This document shows positions 54,550 through 64,000 of a DNA stretch of 64,000 nt, in pieces (within the stretch, counting starts at the first letter, position 1; every line of letters begins with the position of its first letter). The notes under the pieces were generated by a model. The model saw only the letters and a list, made by a program, of their open reading frames with translations. It did not search any database and had not been told where the DNA came from. Origin of the DNA: Atherix ibis (lineage: Eukaryota > Arthropoda > Insecta > Diptera > Athericidae); contig OY282605.1 of assembly GCA_958298945.1 (NCBI GenBank), forward strand, positions 5,665,811 through 5,729,810, given 5' to 3'. The position numbers and the translations under genes are program-made.

Positions 54550-57370
54550 TTCAGATAAGTGCTTTAGGGTTTTCGAAACAGATCAGCTTTTCGTCTTTTT
54601 ACCATAGGCCGTAAATTGGGCTGGAGTTTTGTCCGGGTTATTCTCGGACTGCTTTTGATCTAAATTACCTGTGTTATCGAAGGCATATGTTTGAAATTTA
54701 ACTAGGAACATTTTCTGAATTTTCTTCCATCCCTTTTTCCTCCTGCTAGCAAGAATCGAGTATTAAGACAAGGTATCTTTTCTAACCATAAACAACAAGT
54801 ATCATCCTCCTACTGATTTCTTGTCCACTATGATTGAATATGTCTTGTTGTTATTGATATTTAGCAATAAATGCGATATTTAATTTTAGAAAAATTAACT
54901 TTTAGCAACAATTACTTTCGGATTTTTTAAGAAGAATATTAATTTTAATATTAAATTTCGCTTCCAAAAAAAAACATTCTTAAGATTATAAAAATTTTAA
55001 AGAAACTATTATCAGATTATCATTGCCTATTTAAAAAGTTCAAAAGAATATTTTTATCAAAATTAAAAATATGAAATAAAATATTTTCATGTTTATTTTA
55101 TTTAAAAATTGTTTAAGAAGACATTAGATAAGACAATAAGAATAAATCAATTTTTCTATGCGTTACTCAACATTGATTCTTATCACAAAAACAAAAACGT
55201 AAAAATAAGTAAAATTGTTCTCATTATTTTGACACCAAATCATCTTTACATTTTTCTACCATGCTTCAGGGGTAAAAAAATCATCCATTTTATCTAAAAT
55301 TTTATTCAAATATTTAAGACACGTAAAATAAGTACAGATAAATATGAAATTTCAACGATGAATTTATAAATGTTAATAATAATGGACAGATTAAAATGAT
55401 ATACAAAAAAAAAAAAAAAAAACACATTACCATTAGTAGCTGCAATTACCATAAATCACCTCTATTCGACGCTATTTGACTACACTTTATATCAATCTAA
55501 GATATCTGATAATATACTGAACCGAAAGAGCAGAAGTATCCAACGTGAAATGCAGCATAGAATTTTAAAAAATACACAGTCAAATACGAAGAAATAGCCG
55601 ACGCGACCGGTAGATAAGTTATTCGAGGATTAAAACTTTTATTAATCATTCCATCATCTGGATTTCAAGTGTGAATCCATCTTTTTCAGTGTTTTCAGAA
55701 GAATTCATGTTTTGTGCGAAAATAATGCCAGCCCCAGCCATATGCTTAAGAGATGTGTCTTTGGAGAAGCCGAAAAGCAACAGCCACAAATGATGGAGTA
55801 TAGAGAATAGTACAAGCAGACCCAGAGGCATTTGTCTACATCAATTCAACCAAAAGGCAAAGTAGACAAATAGAAGCCACTTCCAGTAGGTAGTAGATCC
55901 AACAATTCTATACGACCACAGATATGGTTTGAATAAATGGATAAACAGCTACTCAGTGTTTGAATAGATAGCCAAATGGAGATAAGACCGCACCGCTGAA
56001 GGAGGAAAATGTGTAAATTCCTTTAATCGTAATCGCAATTCAACAAAAGCTCGCATACTCGACACAAGAACCGATTTTATCTACGATTAAATCCACAAAC
56101 AAAATTGAATCCTACCAGTTGACTATGCTCTGACTAGAGTTGACTGCTTGCTTCGGCTGTACACCATATTATGGCCAACACGATTTATCAATCATTTGAA
56201 ACCGATGAAGACGGTCCATCCGATAACTAATTCTTGATGCGTGTTAACGCTATCACCTTGGCAGAGTGCAAAAATGAGTTCTTCACCAAACCGAAAATCC
56301 AGTCCAGTTCAGCCCAGACCCAACTCGACCCCAGCCTGGTGCTTTCAACCAAAGCAATCTTTCTTCTCCCTAGCCATACATAATTCTAACACCTGTCGGC
56401 CATGGTTCCAACCACATTCACTCTCGGAATTTGTCAGGTGATCATAAATTTTTATTGCGTCAAATCATCACTAATGCGCGATTTATTTTGATATACGAGT
56501 CCGATCACGTATCTCTTGAATTCGAACAACTATCTTTCCAAATAATTCCTTTCCTATTCCCTCCCCACCCCCATCCGTTCCAACTAACTTTTTTTACAAT
56601 TCAGATTTGTTTATTAATAAAAGCCAAATTTTAAAAAATCCAACTGCGAATGTAATGTTTGAATTTTCAATGTTGTGGTTTAATTGCGATACCATCAATT
56701 GGGGAGATGGCAGAGAATATTTGAATTTCCAAAGAAAAATTGGGAAGACGTGATTTTATCTATGCGACTTTTGGCTAATTTTATAAAAACAATTTCTATG
56801 TTTTGTTTTTCTAAATTCCAAAATAAATATGTCATGATTTTTAAGATATATTCTTCTGTTTTTCTTTTTTGTTAAAGATAGTCAAATAAATTAACCAATA
56901 ACAAAAGTAAAATTTATATTTTTACAAATTGGGTGGTGGAGGACGTTGTTAATCTAAGATATTACGAGTCATTGGAAATTATAACAGCCTAACTCACAAA
57001 CAGAGTGAATCGGAAATTTATAAGAAAACAATTTAGAAAATTGGAATTTTTTTAATTTATAAATAGAATTTTTCTAGGTGGCATTTTCTAATTTGAAACA
57101 AATTTATTTTTGATAAACAAACAAACAGAAACGTTTGATGAAAACGGTAGAGTTGATGTTACATAGCGGCAAACTATTCTGAGAGTTACGGGGAAATTAT
57201 GTGCCACTTGGGGTATTTTTTTTTATCTAATAGGAATTTTAAAATAGAAAAAAAAATTTTTTTAAATAATAATCAAGTAAGGATAACAATAATAGGCAGA
57301 TTTCTTAAACATTAAGGAGATTAAACTTACGAAAATATTTGCGAAAACAAAAATTTTCTAAAGAGATTAA
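54550..57370. other. AT-rich stretch without a recognisable gene
   Basis: No gene recognised. Positions 55480-56640 are less AT-rich, with only short unidentified frames. Confidence 0.5.
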
Positions 57371-57371
57371 A

Positions 57372-59058
57372 CTCAGTAAAAAAAATTTTCAGTACAAAAA
57401 AATTTTCAGTACAAAAAAATTTTCAGTACAAAAAAATTTTCAGTAAAAAAAATTTTCAGTAAAAATTTTCAGTAAAAAAAATTTTCAGTAAAAATTTTCA
57501 GTAAAAATTTTCAGTAAAAATTTTCAGTAAAAATTTTCAGTAAAAATTTTCAGTAAAAATTTTCAGTAAAAATTTTCAGTAAAAATTTTCAGTAAAAATT
57601 TTCAGTAAAAATTTTCAGTAAAAATGTTCAGTAGTAATTAATTTTCAGTAAAAATTTTCAGTAAAAATTTTCAGTAAAAATGTTCAGTAAAAATTTTTAG
57701 TAAAAATTTTCAGTAAAAATTTTCAGTAAAAATTTTCAGTAAAAATTTTCAGTAAAAATTTTCAGTAAAAATTTTCAGTAAAAATTTTCAGTAAAAATTT
57801 TCAGTAAAAATTTTCAGTAAAAATTTTCAGTAAAAATTTTCAGTAAAATTTTCAGTAAAAATTTTCAGTAAAAATTTTCAGTAAAAATTTTCAGTAAAAA
57901 TTTTCAGTAAAAATTTTCAGTAAAAATTTTCAGTAAAAATTTTCAGTAAAAATTTTCAGTAAAAATTTTCAGTAAAAATTTTCAGTAAAAATTTTCAGTA
58001 AAAATTTTCAGTAAAAATTTTCAGTAAAAATTTTCAGTAAAAATTTTCAGTAAAAATTTTCAGTAAAAATTTTCAGTAAAAATTTTCAGTAAAAATTTTC
58101 AGTAAAAATTTTCAGTAAAAATTTTCAGTAAAAATTTTCAGTAAAAATTTTCAGTAAAAATTTTCAGTAAACATTTTCATTAAAAAAATTTTCAGTAAAA
58201 ATTTTTAGTAAAAATTTTCAGTAAAAATTTTCAGTAAAAATTTTCAGTAAAAATTTTCAGTAAAAATTTTCAGTAAAAATTTTCAGTAAAAATTTTCAGA
58301 AAAAATTTTCAGTAAAAATTTTCAGTAAAAATTTTAAATAAAAATGTTCAAAAAAATTTTCAATAAAAATTTTCAGTAAAAATTTTCAGTAAAAAATTTC
58401 AGTTAAAAATGTTCAGTAAAAATTTTCAGTTAAAAATTTTCAGTAAAAATTTTCAGTAAAAATTTTCAGTAAAAATTTTCAGTAAAAATTTTCAGTAAAA
58501 ATTTTCAGTAAAAATTTTCAGTAAAAATTTTCAGTAAAAATTTTCAGTAAAAATTTTCAGTAAAAATTTTCAGTAAAAATTTTCAGTAAAAATTTTCAGT
58601 AAAAATTTTCAGTAAAAATTTTCAGTAAAAATTTTCAGTAAAAATTTTCAGTAAAAATTTTCAGTAAAAATTTTCAGTAAAAATTTTCAGTAAAAATTTT
58701 CAGTAAAAATTTTCAGTAAAAATTTTCAGTAAAAATTTTCAGTAAAAATTTTCAGTAAAAATTTTCAGTAAAAATTTTCAGAAAAAATTTTCAGTAAAAA
58801 TTTTCAGTAAAAATTTTAAATAAAAATGTTCAAAAAAATTTTCAATAAAAATTTTCAGTAAAAATTTTCAGTAAAAAATTTCAGTTAAAAATGTTCAGTA
58901 AAAATTTTCAGTTAAAAATTTTCAGTAAAAATTTTCAGTAAAAATTTTCAGTAAAAATTTTCAGTAAAAATTTTCAGTAAAAATTTTCAGTAAAAATTTT
59001 CAGTAAAAATTTTCAGTAAAAATTCCTAATAAAAATTTTGAGTAAACATTTTCAATAA
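57372..59058. repeat. 13-bp minisatellite array with higher-order repeat
   Basis: About 1.69 kb of the unit aaaaattttcagt, roughly 125 copies, most of them identical. The left edge (57372-57480) has longer variants with extra A bases and tac. A block of variant units (cagaaaaaattttc, attttaaataaaaatgttca, aaaaaatttcagttaaaaat) occurs at about 58299-58440 and again, almost unchanged, at about 58781-58922. The offset is 482 bp, close to 37 units, so a segment of the array has been duplicated as a whole. Confidence 0.95.
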
Positions 59059-59269
59059 ATCTTTAGAAATCAAAATTTTGCAAGAATAGGATCAGACGAA
59101 AATTGAAATTATAGTCTGTAAGTTCATATGCGTTCCATTCCATTTTTCAATGATAAAAAATTGCTATAAATTGTCTGGTTTGATCTTTTTTATGAATAAT
59201 TTTTGTATGATTCTTTATAAACAGGTTTATTTTAAGAATTGTTTTTGGATTATAGATTAACAAACTCGC

Positions 59270-59490
59270 GGATTAATCAAGCTTAACACAAAAATTTGAT
59301 GGCAACCGCACTATAAGCACATAACTTCACTTATCACATTCTATAAAGTCGTGTAGCTACTGGACTTGTACTGCTTGTTGTCACACCTCGTTTAAAAGAT
59401 ATTTCACATAGAAAATATATTGTAAAGTACAGGACTAAGAAAACCAACCTGAGGTATATCAGCTTCTGTAAGAGAAATAATCGACTATTC
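59270..59490 (-). pseudogene. Jockey-like reverse transcriptase scrap
   Basis: The minus strand reads IISLTEADIPQVGFLSPVLY and continues NIF, which corresponds to the ITxGVPQGSxLSPxLYNIF palm block of Jockey-type RTs. The glycine of GVPQG is lost. Only this block is recognisable. Confidence 0.5.
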
Positions 59491-59494
59491 AGTA

Positions 59495-60830
59495 TTTTTC
59501 TTTCAATTTCCTAAAAATATTACTGAACTTGATAAAAATTCAATATAAATTATATATTTTTTATTAGAAATTGTACAGCAGTTTTGATGAAAAACCAAAA
59601 ATATGTCAACAGAATTTATGAACAAATAAAATTACGAGTACTTGAGAAAAAAATTAAAATCATAAATCATTTTTTTTTTGTACAATAATAAAATCAACCA
59701 AAATTTTTTTTTATATTCCAATTTTTAAAATATTTCAAAAATGAATTTCCCAATTTACATTTTTGTCTCAACAAAAAATTTAAAAAAATTTTTTTTTATA
59801 AAAAATGCCATTAATTTTACTAAATTAAAAACGTACCGAAAAAAATATGATATCAATTGTCCTATTTAATCAATTTATATTATTTCTTTTCTGTTTTAAT
59901 TTGATTAAAAGGCAAAATTGAATATGAAAAGAGAAAAATATGAAAATGGTTCGATTTTCTGTGTGTTGTAGAGAAAATTACATTTGGAAAAATTTAATAA
60001 CTTTTTATATTCAACCACAATTATAGCAAAATATTGACGAAGGTTCTATAATTGATATAATCAATAATTTATCGTAAAAATGTCAATCAAACAAAATCAG
60101 AACTGAACAAATACAAATATCCGAAAGGTAGGGTGTCAGAATAACCATATTTAGTAAGGATATTGGACAACTAGGACACATTGTAGATTGAAAACGGGAA
60201 TATTGAAAATAAAAACTTGTTCAATAGATTGGGGAGTGGAGTGCACCGCGCAATCAGGTGAACAAAAACTAATGGATCAGACCATCCATAACCATAGGAC
60301 ATACTGCGATTCAGCGGATCCGTTTTGTGTATGTGACCTGAATCGATAGTAGATTTATTGACAATTTCAATGTTCAATTCTGAATGTGGAATATTCACGA
60401 ATATCTATTTCATAGCCAAATTGGTATTGGCACTGATATTTATCAAAGGAGACTTTCCTTATGGTCGAAATATAATGAAAATAATCATTACGAATTCCTA
60501 CCATTCTACAATATCCGCAATATCAAATCAAATTCCATCAATTCCTTTCAAAATTGTTGGCCATTAGTTTATTACAAACGATTTTTAGGCACGTAAGACA
60601 GCTTCCGAAATTATGCTGACATATTTTTGTTCGGCTCTCGGAAAAATTCTCCAAAATTTAAGGGATTTTCGCATTAACAATTTATTACCATCGATCAGAA
60701 TTTTATATATACTAAAATATATCCTTTTTAGAAATTCAAATTAGTTTTGGAAAATAATATTGATGTTTATGCTTAGTTTGCCAACTATTGAAAAGTTGTT
60801 TTGTATAAATTCTAGAAATGCAGGATTATC
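59495..60830. other. AT-rich stretch without a recognisable gene
   Basis: No feature supported. Confidence 0.5.
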
Positions 60831-61125
60831 CATTTTGTGGTCCGGAAAATACATCCATGTTATTTGACAGCTGTCAAACAAGTACGTCATCCAAGGTGGC
60901 ACTTATTTAGTTTAACGGTTGCCATTTTTAATTGCTGATTCTGTAACTTACAACCACTGTTTTAAGTTTATATGAAATTTATAGACATTCTGCCACAGTC
61001 ACGTTATGCACAAAATTATCTACCGCAATGAGGCTTATTTCACGCTTGGTAGACACGTCAATAAGCAAAGTTGCCGAATGTGGGGCTCAAAAAACCCACA
61101 AGTGACTGGGAGAAGCCATTGTATC

Positions 61126-62188
61126 TGCGAATTTTTCACCTGCAAAATCATTCGTCATAGACAGGAAAAGGTGGTAATCACTTGGTGCCAGGTCCGGACT
61201 ATAAGGTGGATGCATAAGAACATCCTTACCAAGGTCCCGGAACTTCTGGCGAGTCACTATCGATGTATGCGGCCTGGCGTTGTCATGATGGAACACAATT
61301 CCTCTCCTATTGGCCAAAGATGGCCGCTTCTGGGCGATTACTCCTTTCAGACGGTCCAATTGTTGACAGTATAGGTCCGAATTAAGAGTTCGGCCGTAGG
61401 GGAGCAGCTCATAGTAGATGATTCCCTGCCAGTCCCACCAAACACACAGCAAAACCTTCCTGGCTGTCAATCCTGGCTTGACCACCGTTTGCGCCGGGTG
61501 AGCGCGATTTGACCACGACCGTTGTCGCTTGGCGTTGTCGTAAGTGACCCACTTTTCATCACCAGTAACCATCCGCTTCAGAAATGGATCGATATTGTTA
61601 CGATTCAGCAGCGATTCGCAGATGGAAATTCGGTCCATGGGGTTTTTTGCGATAACTCATGTGGCACCCATACATCAAGCTTCTTTTTGTATACAGCCCT
61701 ATTTAAGTGGTTCCAAACGGTTTTTTGTGCAATTTCCATTATTTTATCGACATTTTCGACAATTGGCCTTCCAGAGCGTGGTGCATCTTTGACATCAAAA
61801 TTACCGAAACGGAATCGACGAAACCAAAATTGCGCGTGATTGACTGTTACAATATCAGGACCATAAACACTATTTACATATTAAGCTGCCTGGCTTGCGT
61901 TTTCGCCTTTATCGAAGAAAAACTGTAAAATATGGCGTATTTTCTCTTTGTTGGTGTCCATCTTTTACGCGTGCTAAAAAAATACTGAGTCAAGTAATCA
62001 CAAAACTGTATCCATATTTGACGCGTGCTAAAAAAATACTGAGTCAAGTAATCACAAAACTGTATCAGAAGCTTTTTTAGTACGAAATCTTATCTTTCTA
62101 ACGCCATCTAGTGCAACCCGATCGCACTTTTAAAACGGGAGATACAGACTGCTAAAGCCATCTATTGGCAAAATAATGGATTACTTTG
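61126..62188 (-). pseudogene. Cecropia-like mariner transposase, both ends truncated
   Basis: This is a sister of 1618-2979. It starts at the ATG at 61961 (MDTNKEKIRHILQFFF), with a TAA soon after (ASQAA, stop, YVNSVYGPD). An in-frame deletion of 51 bp removes the residues between MEI and AQKTVW. A one-base loss after WVPHELSQK shifts the frame. The catalytic half from MDRISICESLL is clean: first Asp in MVTGDEKWVTYDN, second in FHHDNARPHTS and third in LAPSDYHLFLSM. Similarity ends at GEKFA (about 61126), so about 45 C-terminal residues and the 3' end are gone. At the other end the leader is kept but the outermost dozen bases of the terminal repeat are not. Confidence 0.85.
61964..62070 (-). 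repeat. 54-bp tandem duplication in the mariner leader
   Basis: The tract acgcgtgctaaaaaaatact plus gagtcaagtaatcac and aaaactgtatc occurs at 61967 and again at 62021. The sister copy at 1618 has one unit at this place, but has a different duplication further upstream. Confidence 0.85.
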
Positions 62189-62614
62189 TAATCTTTGAAA
62201 TAGAAGAAGAAAAGGAGATGATTAATGAGCTCTATATCCGTACGATAATCGATTCTTTTGGGCCTGATCTTGAAGATTTTAATCTGGACTATATTTGATA
62301 TTAATAAGATGACTCCTCAAGTTTCACAATACGACAATATATGGCTTTTATTGTGCAAAAAGTACCTAGGACGCGTAATTTAGAGATTTGGCAACGTTAA
62401 TTTGCCTCCAAAATCGTGTAATTTGACGCTGTTAGACTATTTCTTGTAAGGGTTACATACAAAAAAAACGCTTTTATGCAGACAATTCTCAAACTTTCGT
62501 GCATTTAAAAACGAATACCCCTCAAGTAACAGAGGAAATGTGAGAAAATATTATAAAAAATTACCTCAAAAGGCTCGAATCCTGTAAGTGGGGTATTCGT
62601 TTTTAAATTTTTCT

Positions 62615-64000
62615 TTCCGATGCACAAATTGGATAAACTTTTATGTTCTATGATGAGTTTGAAAATAATAAACAAATAAAATTTTGATGACAACTTATAT
62701 GAAAATATTTTTTCAAAAAAAAAATACTAGAGAAGACGTTTTATGGATATAAAAAATATTTAAAATTAAATTGAATATGAAATTTTGTAATGATTTTATT
62801 TTGAGTTTATCTTTTACTATCTACAAAAGTAAAATTTATTGTAAATTTTTTTTTTTCACGTTTAAAAATTTATTACAAAATTTTTTATTATTAATATAAT
62901 TTTATAGCAAATTCAAATTATTATATGAAAAGTCATCAAATTCAATCAAAAACCCATTTAACTATAAACTATTAAAGATCAAAAGAACATTATCAAAACA
63001 ACTTCTCTTTAACAGAGACGAAAATATTATCAAAAATTTTATAGTAAAATTTTCAACTTAAATTGATTTTTATTATATTCATAAATATTTATTATATATT
63101 ATTTGCAGAAAATTTAATAGAAAATCATATTAAATTAATTCTTTTCTTATGAAAGTTTATGTTTCAATATGAAAAAGTTTATAGAATTTTATGTTGAAAA
63201 AATATTATATCCGCTATTAATAAAAGTTTATAGAATAGAAATATTTATTTATTCATTTATAAATTATATGATATATTTTGTTTTAGTATATGGTAAAAAA
63301 AAAAACCAAATATTTTTAAATAATAAATAAAAAAGTTTGAAAATTCTTAAAAACTACCAAACGGAATTTGAAAAAGTATTTAATTTTATTTTTATTTATC
63401 AATAATATTGTATTTTTAGTAATAAAAAAGAATCCTTTCTTTGTAAATATGTTATTTTAATGAAAAGAAAAATTAAACATTTCAAAAGTAAATTGAATAT
63501 AGAAATTCACCTGTAAGAACTGTCAAATACCGAGACTAGACTATAAAAGAAAATATTTAAATTTATTTTTAGATTTTCATTAATTCGATACGATAAATAC
63601 CAACGATAAAGGGTGTATCAGACTGTCAAGGATCAGATTCTGGCTTAATCTTCTGACTACAGTTTAGGTTTACCATCGTCTTAAATCCAAACGCAGACGT
63701 TTCAAATTCCTACTATCATGATGTCTTATCATTGTAGTTTTATACTATTTACGTTAGTTATGCTTTAAATGTTACATACTTTGTCGCTGCAAATCGAATT
63801 AATTCTCATTAGTAAAAATCGATGGTGTCTTTTTACTTAAATTCTAAATACTTGGAAAGTGTACAGAACAGGGTGTCTGACTGTCGTTAAAAGAAAATAT
63901 GTTAAAATTTACTTTAAAGAACAAGAAACAACTTGGGATGGTATCATACTTGTACAGTATCATATCACATTGATTATCAATATGTCTAGAAAAGTTGTCT
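62615..64000. other. AT-rich stretch without a recognisable gene
   Basis: Very AT-rich to about 63590, then somewhat less so. No feature supported up to the window end. Confidence 0.5.

Larger units (their letters stand above)
60838..62610 (+). mobile_element. DD41D mariner relic split by a cecropia-like mariner
   Basis: The 5' part (60838-61122) starts ggtccggaaaatacatcc, has the perfect palindrome tgacagctgtca at 60865-60876, and then encodes MHKIIYRNEAYFTLGRHVNK followed by QSCRMWGSKNPQVTG. The 3' part (62215-62600) resumes on the same strand with INELYIRTIIDSF, DLEDFNLDYI, and, in broken frames, the region of WQRxFASKIVxFDAVRLF, which corresponds to the WPPRSCDLTPLD block. The cecropia-like element occupies the gap. 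The DNA-binding domain is absent and some sequence was lost at the insertion. Confidence 0.75.

Noticed and set aside
57372..59058. CRISPR array
   Set aside because: The 13-bp units are directly contiguous without unique spacers, and the context is an animal-type genome. It is a minisatellite.

Overview
The window looks like a gene-poor, strongly AT-rich stretch of an animal nuclear genome, most likely an arthropod. Nearly everything recognisable is a mobile element. There are at least six lineages of mariner-type DNA transposons (DD34D irritans-like, cecropia-like and mauritiana-like, two further DD34D lineages, and DD41D rosa-like), relics of Jockey-like and R1-like non-LTR retrotransposons, one tRNA-derived SINE, and two tandem-repeat arrays. 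I recognise no host protein-coding exon, rRNA or functional tRNA. The mix and the AT bias would suit a crustacean such as a parasitic copepod, or an insect; that placement is a guess from impression only.

Layout. 1-12.6 kb: a mariner end cut by the window edge, a cecropia-like mariner relic, an RNase H scrap, a nearly full-length cecropia-like mariner with a long open frame (1618-2979), a DD41D scrap, two irritans-like copies (6631-7866 and 11356-12643), a DD34D fossil and a rosa-type DD41D deletion derivative (9200-10077). 13-19 kb: a Jockey-like relic, more DD34D fossils and a mauritiana-like mariner (17674-18896) lying beside an older mariner end. 22-26 kb: an irritans-like mariner with an uninterrupted 338-codon transposase at the edge of a degenerate 33-bp satellite, which is itself interrupted by a SINE. 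27.7-38 kb: a deletion-derivative mariner whose two ends are 195-bp inverted copies of its own 5' end, several DD41D relics, and two Jockey-like RT fragments, one split by an irritans-like mariner. 41-50 kb: a complete but mutated irritans-like mariner, a tandem/inverted repeat unit, fossils, and two R1-like fragments. 53-64 kb: two DD41D relics each split by a younger mariner, and a 1.7-kb array of a 13-bp unit with a higher-order repeat.

How the parts relate. Only the transposase at 22240-23256 keeps an unbroken frame with all three catalytic aspartates, and it shows two possibly damaging changes. All other copies are broken. Several broken copies share the same defect (a one-base deletion in two irritans-like copies; the same N-terminal deletion junction in two other mariners). 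This is the pattern expected if defective copies were mobilised in trans by an intact transposase elsewhere. Nested insertions give a relative order: DD41D and Jockey-like elements are older, while irritans-like, cecropia-like and the 0.9-kb deletion mariners landed later. The long stretches between elements are low-complexity AT-rich DNA in which I see no gene.
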